From Hyalella azteca (taxonomy: Eukaryota; Arthropoda; Malacostraca; Amphipoda; Hyalellidae): DNA of 64,000 bases. Numbering within the stretch: the stretch's first letter is position 1; each line of letters starts with the position of its first letter. Under the pieces are notes generated by a model, which saw only the letters and a program-made list of their open reading frames with translations, searched no databases and was not told the origin of the DNA. The stretch covers positions 98,408 through 162,407 of the forward strand of contig NW_025947235.1 of NCBI RefSeq assembly GCF_000764305.2, written 5' to 3'. Below are positions 47,703-59,914 of the stretch, piece after piece. A program made the position numbers and the translations under genes.

Positions 47703-48815
47703 AAGTGGATCGTAAATAAATTTTGGATCGTTGTTGTGTCGGGATGATGTAAACATTTGAGACAGAAGTCACAACGTTATAGCGGCCCACCGTTATCTTA
47801 TAGACGTTATCCATGCATGCAGGTTTTGAGCCACAAACATTTTTTTCCAAAAGCAAGTGCTGTTGGATGTATTGTTAACTAACTTTGTTGTTTCAATGTA
47901 ATAGATTTTCGGTTCATGCCCGTAAAACTTTTTTTAAATTACATACCTCTTTTAAATCACACTTTCCTTTACTGTGCTTAATATTAATGTACAGATGAAT
48001 TATTTAGGAATTGATTCTTACAACATGAATTCATACTATTGAATAATTCGTTTAATTACATTTTATTTAATAAATATCCATTTAATTGTTTTACAGCATG
48101 AATTAATACATCTTTAGCAACGACCTTTCACTGTTCGTCATTTAAGTTTAGCCTGGTTAATTTTAATACGATTAATAGGCATAAATTACGATAGAAGATG
48201 GAGTATAGGCACAATAACGACCATAACGCTCAAGTCTTTGTATGTCCTAATGACAAGGAAAACAACAAAACCCTCCTTAGATATTTTATGTAACGCTGAG
48301 CTGTACAATTGGTAGCTCAAGTTTTATTGTTTTGATGGCACTTGTTTTGACCACGCTTCAAAGTGCATATTTTTGGTTGGCAAGAAATTTCTATCATTTT
48401 TTAAATATCAAGCGACATGAATAGTACGCGTACGATTGATTGCCGGCAATCAGTCGTTCGCAGCAACTCTTGAAACTCACGCGGTTAAATGAGTGATATT
48501 TTGTTCAAATGGAGATGCAATTTTTTTCTTGTGTTGATCATTCTGATTTAGTTTGGCTCTGCATAAGCTTATCAGTCCGTTCTCTGCTGTGCTGTGGGTA
48601 AAATAGTGTGTCATTGTTTGGACCACATGACGTTCATTTTTTGAGTGCATGTGTTTGTGACTGCCATGTTGGAGCTGGCAATTAGTTATTTATGGCATGA
48701 TAATCTCAATTCCATCAGCTGGCAAATTGTTACACAAATGCACACCGCTCCAGTCTCGCAGCCACAGCTCCAGTCTCGCAGCCACAGCTCGAGTCTCGCA
48801 GTCACGACTTTAGTC
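47703..48815. mobile_element. Dispersed element, copy 1 (inverted copy at 56470-57292)
   Basis: Starts AGTGGATCGTAAATAAA at the point where homology between the two galactosyltransferase loci ends, so it inserted there. Shares long blocks in reverse with 56470-57292, including a GATTGCCGGCAATC palindrome (48441-48454) and, at its far end, three 20-bp CGCAGCCACAGCTC(C/G)AGTCT repeats (48752-48815). About 300 bases at 47895-48185 are absent from the other copy. No open frame; type unknown. Confidence 0.8.
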
Positions 48816-48947
48816 TAGGCTCACAGGAAGAAATAGGATATTCGAGTCTTAGAATGCATTTTATTCATTTTAAATATATTGGAAGTACTCCGATTCATAA
48901 AATATTGCTAAGGATACATTTAACACAATAGTATTATATTGTGCTAT

Positions 48948-49046
48948 ATTATATTATATTATATTATATTATATTATATTATATTATATTATATTATATT
49001 ATATTATATTATATTATATTATATTATATTATATTATATTATATTA
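48948..49046. repeat. ATATT pentanucleotide microsatellite, about 20 copies
   Basis: Perfect run ending at a single N (49047), so its real length is unknown. Confidence 0.95.
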
Positions 49047-49047
49047 N

Positions 49048-49392
49048 CATATAATATTATTCTTATGTAGTCTGCATATGATATTATTCTTATGTAGTCT
49101 GCATATAATATTATTCTTATGTAGTCTGCATATGATATTATTCTTATGTAGTCTGCATATGATATTATTCTTATGTAGTCTGCATATGATATTATTCTTA
49201 TGTAGTCTGCATATGATATTATTCTTATGTAGTCTGCATATGAAATTATTCTTATGTAGTCTGCATATGATGTTATTCTTATGTAGTCTGCATATAATAT
49301 TATTCTTATGTAGTCTGCATATGATATTCTTATGTAGTCTGCATATGAAATTATTCTTATGTAGTCTGCATATAATATTATTCTTATATAGA
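49048..49392. repeat. 27-bp minisatellite, about 12-13 copies
   Basis: Unit CATATGATATTATTCTTATG plus TAGTCTG; a few copies carry one-base changes and one lacks four bases. Opens frames on both strands that are repeat artefacts. Confidence 0.95.
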
Positions 49393-49552
49393 TCCTCTCT
49401 CGGGCGTTGTCTGGGTGATGTGAAAACTCCGAGACTTTTTGGCGCCAGAAAATACATGGTAATTTAATCCGTCGATCTTGTTTCCCTTTCTAAAGCAGAA
49501 ACGGCACAAAATCCTTCTTAAACCATCCTGCCCATTGTTTCGATCCTTCCAA

Positions 49553-49913
49553 TGCTGTACAACTCATTCTATAAAAAATGTCTACCCAATGTATAAAAAC
49601 CCTGCTGTATAACTCATTCTATAAAAAATGTCTACCCAATGTATAAAAACCCTGCTGTATAACTCATTCTATAAAAAATGTCTACCCAATGTATAAAAAC
49701 CCTGCTGTATAACTCATTCTATAAAAAATGTCTACCCAATGTATAAAAACCCTGCTGTATAACTCATTCTATAAAAAATGTCTACCCGATGTATAAAAAC
49801 CCTGCTGTATAACTCATTCTATAAAAAATGTCTACCCAATGTATAAAAACCCTGCTGTATAACTCATTCTATAAAAAATGTCTACCCGATGTATAAAAAC
49901 CCTGCTGTATAAC
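49553..49913. repeat. 50-bp minisatellite, 7 copies, running into the gap
   Basis: Unit CTGTATAACTCATTCTATAA plus 30 bases; nearly identical copies (single A/G difference ACCCAAT/ACCCGAT). The array is cut by the N gap. Confidence 0.96.
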
Positions 49914-50640
49914 NNNNNNNNNNNNNNNNNNNNNNNNNNNNNNNNNNNNNNNNNNNNNNNNNNNNNNNNNNNNNNNNNNNNNNNNNNNNNNNNNNNNNNN
50001 NNNNNNNNNNNNNNNNNNNNNNNNNNNNNNNNNNNNNNNNNNNNNNNNNNNNNNNNNNNNNNNNNNNNNNNNNNNNNNNNNNNNNNNNNNNNNNNNNNNN
50101 NNNNNNNNNNNNNNNNNNNNNNNNNNNNNNNNNNNNNNNNNNNNNNNNNNNNNNNNNNNNNNNNNNNNNNNNNNNNNNNNNNNNNNNNNNNNNNNNNNNN
50201 NNNNNNNNNNNNNNNNNNNNNNNNNNNNNNNNNNNNNNNNNNNNNNNNNNNNNNNNNNNNNNNNNNNNNNNNNNNNNNNNNNNNNNNNNNNNNNNNNNNN
50301 NNNNNNNNNNNNNNNNNNNNNNNNNNNNNNNNNNNNNNNNNNNNNNNNNNNNNNNNNNNNNNNNNNNNNNNNNNNNNNNNNNNNNNNNNNNNNNNNNNNN
50401 NNNNNNNNNNNNNNNNNNNNNNNNNNNNNNNNNNNNNNNNNNNNNNNNNNNNNNNNNNNNNNNNNNNNNNNNNNNNNNNNNNNNNNNNNNNNNNNNNNNN
50501 NNNNNNNNNNNNNNNNNNNNNNNNNNNNNNNNNNNNNNNNNNNNNNNNNNNNNNNNNNNNNNNNNNNNNNNNNNNNNNNNNNNNNNNNNNNNNNNNNNNN
50601 NNNNNNNNNNNNNNNNNNNNNNNNNNNNNNNNNNNNNNNN
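49914..50640. other. Assembly gap (727 N)
   Basis: Separates two different arrays; the 50-bp unit on its left and the 63-bp unit on its right share no similarity. Confidence 1.
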
Positions 50641-50858
50641 GTCCCGTTGCTTGGAGCGTGTTCTTGGAGCGTGTCCGTTGCTTGGAGCATGTTCTTGGAG
50701 CATGTCCCGTTGCTTGGAGCGTGTTCTTGGAGCGTGTCCGTTGCTTGGAGCATGTTCTTGGAGCGTGTCCCGTTGCTTGGAGCGTGTTCTTGGAGCGTGT
50801 CCGTTGCTTGGAGCATGTTCTTGGAGCGCGTCCCGTTGCTTGGAGCGTGTTCTTTCAA
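50641..50858. repeat. 63-bp higher-order repeat (two related half-units of 32 and 31 bp)
   Basis: GTCCCGTTGCTTGGAGC at 50641, 50704, 50767 and 50830. Each 63-base unit holds two near-identical halves differing by GTCCCGTT/GTCCGTT, a one-base change that keeps a dimer period divisible by three and so opens long frames, which I reject as genes. Confidence 0.95.
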
Positions 50859-51366
50859 AGTTGAATATAACGAAATAAACACTTGAATTAATTATATATA
50901 TAATCGTCTTATATTCATCATGAATTCCGTGTATATCGGATTATAGATGAAATGAAAATGCATTGACGAATAGAATGAAAATGCTGTTACCTCCTGAAAA
51001 AATAGTCCAATTTTTTAATTTCACGGTTACTTCTCAACCAACCAAGAAAATAACGTCGGCCCCGCTGGCATTTATTGGCAGCCAGAGGAGCGAATGATCT
51101 GCAGCATATGCCTCACTGCCTGCCTGCCCACCCATGAACCTCGCGTATTTTTTCAAGTCAAGTGCAATGTTCGCGTTAGATGCACCCGTTCCAATTGACG
51201 CTAATTCAGTCGAGTGTCGTGCGATCTGTGAACTTGTGTATTTCTTCTAAGGTTTATTCAGTCGCCTACCGTACGCTCAGCATATTAATGAAGTTCATGG
51301 TGCTTGGTTCGGACACTCTGTTGCAATGGGTTCAAATGATGGCTCGGTCACGGTCGGTATACCCAA

Positions 51367-51578
51367 ACTGTTAGAAAAAAACGGTGAAAAAACGGTCCCA
51401 CTGGCGTTCTTGTGGCAGGTCGCCCCGTGAAAATAAACTGTTTCGCCGTTTTTATCAGATGTTTTACGGATTTCTAGTGTTAAATTAGAATAAAAACGTT
51501 GACACGGTGTTTCTTTTCACGTGCCGACCGGCCACTGAAACGCCGGTAATACCGTTAACGGTAATTTTCCTAACAGTG
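51367..51578. mobile_element. hAT-like MITE, 212 bp, copy 3
   Basis: Same family as 28733-28943 and 29415-29620, same orientation; left terminus lost its first base(s), right terminus CTAACAGTG intact. Confidence 0.88.
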
Positions 51579-51579
51579 C

Positions 51580-52455
51580 AGCCACAGACTTTTACGGCGT
51601 TTTTCGAACATTGTGCGCGAGATTAAGTTCTTACTTAAGTCCCCATTTCGGTGCAAGTATAAATAATGTTCATAGACTGTGAAATGTTCATTCTCGCTTA
51701 GCTTCGAGTTTTCTGGCCGCTGAAGGCTCAGAGGCTGCGACACAATTTTAACTTGAAATCGAGTTCTGGCTTGACGAGGCTCATCTATGTGAGTTTTTCA
51801 AGTTTTTTTTTGTCGAGTTCCAGCAAAAGTAAATTCAAGCGACACCAAACGATTCCTGTTTGATAGTGTTTCTTTATTTTTGTCTGCTTGATGGTGGACA
51901 ATAGATTTTTTTATTACCGAAGCTCCTCAAAAGCTTTAAACTTTCACTGCGTTTTGACGCCCGCAACTACATCAGTTGCCGGGAAAAGTTTCCCGTGTCA
52001 GTTAAACTGAAGATGCCCGCAAAAGTGTCTCGTTAGCGTGTAAACCGTTACACTCAGTTAACCTGCAGGCAAAAATGTTCTCTTTTCTGATAAAGCTTCA
52101 TGCGTCAGGCAACCTACAGGCAAACGCAACGGGTTTAACGTCAGCGTTGAATATCGCGCATATTGGAGTTGCATTAAAATAATGTATTCACCGTCTAATA
52201 TAATAAAAAACTAAGTAGAAAATATTAAGAATTCTTAATGTTCTTATTATGACGCGCGTTGAATAAAAATTGGAGTCATTTAGATTATTTCTTCAAATAT
52301 TATTTCAGGACATATTTTTTTCTACAATCAACTTGACTTTCAGTATCCGCACGAATGACTCTTCTGTTGCAAATGTTTACAAATTACTTTAGGCGGTCGA
52401 ACCAAAGTTAAAGGATGCATAATCTATTGGGATTGGTTAATTTACGACCAACAGT
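51580..52455. other. Intergenic DNA, nothing recognised
   Basis: Stop-dense; no array. Confidence 0.4.
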
Positions 52456-52463
52456 GGTGAGTN

Positions 52464-53615
52464 TGACGAGGACATGATATGACATGATATCAGTGACGAG
52501 GACATGATATGACATGATATCAGTGACGAGGACATGATATGACATGATATCAGTGACGAGGACATGATATGACATGATATCAGTGACGAGGACATGATAT
52601 GACATGATATCAGTGACGAGGACATGATATGACATGATATCAGTGACGAGGACATGATATGACATGATATCAGTGACGAGGACATGATATGACATGATAT
52701 CAGTGACGAGGACATGATATGACATGATATCAGTGACGAGGACATGATATGACATGATATCAGTGACGAGGACATGATATGACATGATATCAGTGACGAG
52801 GACATGATATGACATGATATCAGTGACGAGGACATGATATGACATGATATCAGTGACGAGGACATGATATGACATGATATCAGTGACGAGGACATGATAT
52901 GACATGATATCAGTGACGAGGACATGATATGACATGATATCAGTGACGAGGACATGATATGACATGATATCAGTGACGAGGACATGATATGACATGATAT
53001 CAGTGACGAGGACATGATATGACATGATATCAGTGACGAGGACATGATATGACATGATATCAGTGACGAGGACATGATATGACATGATATCAGTGACGAG
53101 GACATGATATGACATGATATCAGTGACGAGGACATGATATGACATGATATCAGTGACGAGGACATGATATGACATGATATCAGTGACGAGGACATGATAT
53201 GACATGATATCAGTGACGAGGACATGATATGACATGATATCAGTGACGAGGACATGATATGACATGATATCAGTGACGAGGACATGATATGACATGATAT
53301 CAGTGACGAGGACATGATATGACATGATATCAGTGACGAGGACATGATATGACATGATATCAGTGACGAGGACATGATATGACATGATATCAGTGACGAG
53401 GACATGATATGACATGATTTCAGTGATAAGGACATGATATGACATGATATCAGTGACGAGGAGATGATATGACATGATATCAGTGATAAGGACATGATAT
53501 GACATGATATCAGTGACGAGGACATGATATGACATGATATTAGTGACGAGGACATGTTATGACATGATATCAGTGATAAGGCATGATATGACATGATGTC
53601 GGTGACAAGTACATG
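52464..53615. repeat. 30-bp minisatellite, about 38 copies, nearly perfect
   Basis: Unit GACATGATAT (twice, overlapping as GACATGATATGACATGATAT) plus CAGTGACGAG. From 52470 to about 53410 I see no difference between copies; variants (GATAAG for GACGAG, one GATTT, GAGATG, ATTAGT) occur only in the last seven units at the right. A single N (52463) marks the left border. The 30-base period opens minus-strand frames of 375 and 394 codons that have no other coding support. Confidence 0.97.
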
Positions 53616-53639
53616 ATCCAATGAAATGTATTGGTTCGA

Positions 53640-55190
53640 CGCTGATATATGTAAAAGGAAGGAAGTAAGGCTAATTTGTTTTCGTATGTATCAGGTCGCT
53701 CAAAATTAAATGTAATAATGGTTGAATAAGGCTTTCAATTTATAATTAGATATGTTTCACCGAGCAACCCTCTTTCTAATGAGCAGCTACGTATATAAAA
53801 GTGTTCAGGCAAAAAAAAAGTCTTTATTGTTTGTTCTCCAAACAAAGTCATTCCCTAGTCTTATACAGTATTAAAAACTAAGTGGATCGTTTTCGATTAC
53901 TAAGTTTTCGTAATGCGTTGGTCATAAGGATTTGGCCAGCAACGTTTCGTTAACGACAAGATTAATGAGATGTGTGACTCCTTACGGAGTTCCTAAAACT
54001 TTATTAAGTGAGAGTCGAGTTCAGCCTGAGTTTCCTAATTAGAGAAATTAGGATCGCAGAAGAATCTTTGTCAGCTATTTAGTCTTAAGAAGTCAAGCGT
54101 GTAAGCCTCATGAAACAATTAAAATGTTCCAAGCCCAATTGTATAAAACTTTTCATACTTTCCTAACTTAAAGTTTTCAAGGCTTAGAACTTTGACATCT
54201 ATTTATTTTCCTCGTTGTTACTAAATTTTTTATAGTTGCAACATTTCGAGCCCATCACATTTTTAAGACAATATTAATAATTAAAAGAAATTATATTACC
54301 TCTAAGGGAAGAAGATTTGGTATAAAATGACGAGGTTGAATAATTATTTATTCTCTGACGCAAAAATAATTAAAAGTCTACAAAAATTACACTCTTCTGC
54401 GTTCATCTGCCAGTCTATGGATTGAAAAATTATCTTAAACGGAGTCTAACGTTTTCTCCTTAACGTTAATATCATGAAACATGAGTTTCTCGATGAAATT
54501 TATTTCTCAAATTATTTCATAAATTAATAGAAGCAATTCAATTGCATACCCAGTTAACAATTTATTTCGTGTTCCTCACTATCATCAGCATAAGATGTGA
54601 GACATGAGACAGACACTCAGGGAAAAACAGAAGCCAAATTTAGATCTCGAGGCCTGGACTACAGAGCTTCCAGCTAAGCGTGCTGCTGGATAACAAAAAG
54701 AAGGTTACGACGACAAGTTCGGGCAGTTTTCTGAAGTTTTAATTAAATGAAGAGAAGTTGATGGAGAGAAGAATTAAAAAACCTGTTAAAATTGTCACGT
54801 TTATTCCACTATTGGCAATTATCAACTTCTTTAATCATGTAAAGTACTCGTGAATTTTTTAGTTATTTGAGTATTTAGCTAATGATTCATTGCATTACTG
54901 GATTTTTTTTTATTAATTTGACGTCGGCAACACTGTGTAAATTTTTAAAAGAGTCGTGTTCCGTTTGAGATATTACACGAAGAATGGAAAATTTTTTCTT
55001 CATTTTTCGTCCCTTCAAGAAAACATAAAATTGCAGGTGAAAAAAAAACCATTCCTCTTCGAATTGGAAGGCAGTTCGGATATTTTTTCTTAGCCTAAGC
55101 AGCGTTTTTAATGAAAGTAAAATAAATCCTAATACATTAATGTTACAGTGCCTTTTACTCTACTAATTGATTGTATTTGTGTTTCTAGAT
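53640..55190. other. AT-rich DNA, nothing recognised
   Basis: No open frame above 60 codons, no array. Confidence 0.4.
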
Positions 55191-55220
55191 CTGAACTTCT
55201 TCTGAACTGAATTTTGTGAA

Positions 55221-55247
55221 CTGACGATGGAGCTGGACTCCGAAACG
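55221..55247 (+). ncRNA. Hammerhead-ribozyme-like core, copy 3
   Basis: Same 27 bases as the cores at 11087-11113 and 11744-11770, on the opposite strand. The following 70 bases (TTTTCTCTTATAA … AATTCCTAGTTAA) also match the arm sequence there, so this is a third copy of the same element end. Confidence 0.45.
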
Positions 55248-55319
55248 TTTTCTCTTATAAAGATATGGTGAATTTTTGTGGTATTGTTTTTGCTTTTAAT
55301 TCCTAGTTAACTTGCGATT

Positions 55320-56465
55320 TAAGCAAACAAGTGATTTTAATAATCAAAATATATTATATAACTTATCAACTCCACCGCCGCGGTATTTGCTACATAAACA
55401 TCTCAACTCACATTCCTCTCAGCTTACGAATATATAATTCAACGAAGATTAGTCGTGCGGACAACCACAGAGCTGGAAATGTTGTGCTGCCGAGACCAAA
55501 AAAAGCATTACAATCTCGGATATCTTAGACAGTTCTTATTTATAATAATGATAAAAATGAGACAATATTTTTCTCATTTTTGTCTCACATAAATTTGTTC
55601 TGACATTTTTCTTCGCGGATAATTCGAGTACGTTAATATACTAAGTGACATTATAAAGCTATATTTACATCGGCCATTTGAAAACGGCATCAGTATATAA
55701 GAAAAGTAGACGCGTTTAGTCGCTGCAAACTGCGGCGCGATCTTTAATCCGCGAAGTGGAGCTCAGGCGAACAAACCAAGGCCAACGATGCTTGTAAATC
55801 GTGAATATGTTTATATATTTTGGAACATTTCCCATACCGAAATGGAAGACGACAGTAAGGATGAATGTTAAAGAAAAATGTTGTACTTAATGAAGAAAGA
55901 GAAGCAGTTCTGATTGAATTGTAATGCATTTTTAACGCATATTAGTCGAAAGACTTTCAAGCTCCACCGACAATACCTGGAATTGAATTCAATAAACTAT
56001 ATAATCAAATGTGACTTTACAACTTGGCTTTAAGAAATTGATTAACAACATAAAGAATTTTACCATGAACAATAACTAATTACCATTCATCAATTTATGT
56101 ATTGGGAAAAATCATTTTACATTGAAATACTCACGAAGTTTACCATTAAATTTGCAATGCTACCAATTTCAACGGAATATAAAATAGAAATACACATACA
56201 TGCTTACCTGTTTTATAAGATTATTCATCGATATTTAAAATATGCTAAGTCAACATTCGTAATCATTTGCTTCCATATTTTGATGCCATACTTAATCACT
56301 CCTATTAATTTGATCATAATGCACAACAACGATTCTCACACGAAAATCCCCGCCGCCAAAGCAGACTTCGAGCAATTGTCCAGGATTTACTTGTTTGATG
56401 ACCAGGACGATATTGCGCATGACGCGCTGTCTCGTCAGCAATTGCAGCTCATCAGCTCAGTCAAG
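55320..56465. other. AT-rich DNA, nothing recognised
   Basis: Open frame 56097-56528 plus (143 codons) starts in AT-rich sequence and ends in the 20-bp repeat; no recognisable domain. Confidence 0.4.
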
Positions 56466-56467
56466 AG

Positions 56468-57292
56468 ACCACGAGACTCGAGCGGTGACTGCAAGACTCG
56501 AGCGGTGACTGCGAGACTCGAGCGGTGACTGCGAGACTCGAGCGGTGACTGCGAGACTCGGCAGTCACAGACACATGCACTCAGAAAAATGTATGTCATG
56601 ATGTTCAAATATTGACACACTTTTTTGCCCACAGCAGAGAGCGGGCACAGCACTGAAACGCTTATTCCGGGCCAAACTAAACCAGAATGACTAACACAAG
56701 AAAAAAAAGCCCCGCCATTTGAATAAAGTTCCACTCATTTAAATGAGTTTCGAGAGTTGCTGCGAACGACTGATTGCCGGCAATCAATCGTACGCGTACT
56801 ATTCATGTCGCTTGATATTTCAAAAATGATTTCTAATTATTTATCTTACATTATAAATTAATGATTGAAATTTCTACTCAATCAACTAGAAATTTGAAGC
56901 GAGAAACGGAACAGCTGCCATCAAACCTATAACACTAAAGCTACCAATTATTGAGCTGCGCAGAGTTACATAAAATATCGAAGGAGGATTTTGTGGTTTT
57001 CCTTGTTTTTAGGACATGCAATGACTTGAGCGTTTTGTCGTTATTGTGCCTATACTCCATCTTTACTCTATACTCCAACCGAAAATCTATTAAATTGAAA
57101 CAACAAAGTTAGCAATACAGCCAACAACACTTGCTTTTGGAAAAAAAGTGTTTGTGGCTCAAAACCTGCATGCATGGATAACGTTTATAAGATAACGGTG
57201 TGCCGCTATAACGTTGCGACTTCTGTCTCAAATGTTTACATTATCCCGACACAACAACGTTCCAAAATTTATTTACGATCCACTTGTAAATC
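56468..57292. mobile_element. Dispersed element, copy 2 (inverted relative to 47703-48815)
   Basis: Begins with four 20-bp GACTCGAGCGGTGACTGCGA repeats (56468-56560), followed by the small inverted-repeat element (56574-56750), the GATTGCCGGCAATC palindrome (56771-56784) and the shared body to TTTATTTACGATCCACT at 57292. Confidence 0.8.
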
Positions 57293-57473
57293 AATGACCG
57301 TCGCAGCGAAAGCCATGGCCGTTAGGATTCGATCTTTGATTTCCAGCTTGTCCCTCACCAGCGACTCTTGCACTCCAATTCCCGAGCATGAAAAGAGCGC
57401 AGATTTTCGTGAGCTTCAACAATTACATTTGATTGAAAGAAGCCGCCGATCCCTCAGCCAATCAGGTGAACGT

Positions 57474-59910
57474 TCACGTCACCTCGTCTCACGTCTGCTG
57501 AAGGCGAGCACTGAAGTCTTCTCGTCTCACTCCAGCGACGTCTGCCACCAACGGCTCCCAGCGAAGGCTCCCAAAAACGGCTCGCAGCAACGGCTCCAAT
57601 GACGGTCCCAAGCTCCGGCTCTCAGCGCTGACTCTCAACAACGGCTCCCAGCGATGGCCCGGAACTACGTGACCATTCAGAATGGCCACATTGCCTAATC
57701 TCAGATCACATTTTGATGTTGATTATCGAATAACATTAATTACTAATTGAATGTCCTTTTTAATTAAGTTATTAATGTTATTCAATTGATTGTTTACGTA
57801 CTTAGTTAATTAGTAATCAATCAATTGATAACTTAATTACTTATTTAATCAGGTAATCAATTGAAAGACGTTGATTATTTAACTAAATGACATTCAATTG
57901 CCAATCATACACATCTACATACATATGTTAGTCGATATGATGGAAAAATCAGAGTCATTATTGCCGGAAAACCAACGTCATTCTTGATGGTTACAAAGTC
58001 TGCTCGTCTGTCTCGTCTCACGTCTGCTGAAGGCGAGCACTGAAGTCTTCTCGTCTCACGTCTGCTGAAGGCGAGCACTGAAGTCTTCTCGTCTCACGGC
58101 TGCTGAAGGCGAGCGTTGCAGTAGATGAGTGGCATTTATACAGCCTGGACAATACATATTTTCCTACTCTACATCATAATGTGGATATTGGCTGCCGAAA
58201 ATATTGAAGGTGAATGAAATATAAGGATTAAATAAGCAATAATAAAACGTTGTTGAAAAATATATGAGCATTGACGTCCATGCGAGTAGAAACTTGAGAT
58301 GAAATAAAACGAAGTTAACATTTCGCTTCAACAAATTTTAGATTTTGAGAGCATACATAAGCAAAAGTTTAACAGCAGAAGTTCTACAATTATTTAGACT
58401 ATTAATCTACTGGTCACAATATAACATGTGAATATAAAAATAAATAGTATAAAAGATCACTACTAACTTCAAAGTGACTTCATATGACTGACATCGAAGC
58501 TCACCCTCCTGTGCGCCAATATCCTCATATCGCCAGTCGTTCACTAGAATTAATTATCGCTCGCATTGTTTCATAAAAATTCAAAGCTGATCAAGCGGAG
58601 ACTAAATTGTTCACGTCTGCTGAAGGCGAGCACTGAAGTCTTCTCGTCTCACGTCTGCTGAAGCCGAGCGTTGCTGTAAGTAAGTGGTATTTATTCAGCC
58701 TGGACAACACATGTTCTCCTCCTCTACATCATCATGGGGATATTGGCTGCCGAAAATAGTGAAAGCGAATAAAATATAAAGATTAAATGAGCAATAATAA
58801 AACATTATTGCAAAATAGATGAGCATTGACGTCCATGCGAGTAGTAACTTGACATGAAATAAGACGAAGTTAACATTTTGCTTCAACAAATTTTAGATTT
58901 TGAGAGCATACATAAGCAAAAGTTCAACAGCAGAAGTTCTACAATTTAGACTATCAATCGACTGGTCACAATATGACCTGTGAATATAAAAATAAATAGT
59001 ATAAAATTCACTACTAACTTCAAAGTGACAAAATTTGACTGACATCGAAGCTCACCCTCCTGTGTTCCGAAATATCCTCATATCGCCAGTCGTTCAATAA
59101 AATTAATTATCGTTCGCATTGTTTCATAAAAATTCAAAGCTGATCAAGCGGAGACTAAATTGCCTGCAGCCATCAAGTTGTCATGCGCAATCCCCGCGGC
59201 AATCAAAACCGGACGCGTTTTTGCCATACGAGCGCCCGCTCGCCCGTGGCAATCAGCGAGTGCCCAAACTTGACCTCAGTTTGACGGCTCCCAGCAGCGG
59301 CTCCCAGCAACGGCATCCAGCGACGGCTCCCAACAACGTCTTACAGCGATGGCTCCCAAAAACTGCTCCCACCGACGGCTCCCAACAACGTCTTCCAGCG
59401 ATGGCTCCCAGCGATGGCTCCCAACAACTGCTCCCAGCGATGGCTCACAAAAACTGCTCCCACCGACGGCTCCCAACAACGTCTTCCAGCGATGGTTCCC
59501 AGCGATGGCTCCCAACAACTGCTCCCAGCGACGGCTCCCAGCGACGGCTCCCAGCGATGGCCCCGAACTACGCGACCATTCAGAATGGCCACATTGCCTA
59601 ATCGCAGATCACATTTTGATGTTGATTATCGAATAACATTAATTACTAATTGAATGTCCTTTTTAATTAAGTTATTAATGTTATTCAATTGATTGCTTAC
59701 ATACTTACTTAATTAGTAATCAATCAATTGATTACCTTATTACTTATTTAATGGTCTAATGAACTGAATGACTATGATTATTTAATTAAAATGGCATTCA
59801 ATTGCCAAGCAAAGTCATCTACACATGTTAGCTGATACGATGTAAAATCAGAGTCACTATTGCCGAAAAACCAACGTCATTATTGATGGTTACAAAGTTG
59901 CATTTTTTAT
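57474..59910. repeat. Mosaic of direct duplications
   Basis: Three classes of repeated block. (a) 58100-58612 and 58653-59161 are about 90 percent identical. (b) 57655-57990 and 59560-59905 are near-identical, starting around ACCATTCAGAATGGCCACAT. (c) A 38-bp unit CGTCTGCTGAAGGCGAGCAC plus TGAAGTCTTCTCGTCTCA occurs at 57486, 58021, 58059, 58097 and 58613. A 13-bp array (59282-59565) lies between. Confidence 0.88.
59282..59565. repeat. 13-bp minisatellite (GGCTCCCAGCGAC/T)
   Basis: About 22 units with larger repeated blocks (CAAAAACTGCTCCCACCGAC appears twice, about 100 bases apart). A 13-base period shifts frame each unit, which is why overlapping open frames appear in several frames on both strands. 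A shorter stretch of the same unit is at 57540-57660. Confidence 0.92.
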
Positions 59911-59914
59911 TTTT

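Noticed and set aside
49869..50882. Frames of 270-340 codons across the gap
   Set aside because: Mostly N; the ends are tandem arrays.
52408..53621. Minus-strand frames of 375 and 394 codons
   Set aside because: Artefact of the 30-bp array; the frames also cross an N.
59119..59653. Overlapping SDGSQRWLP-type frames on both strands
   Set aside because: A 13-bp period makes all three frames read the same short repeats in turn; no gene signal.
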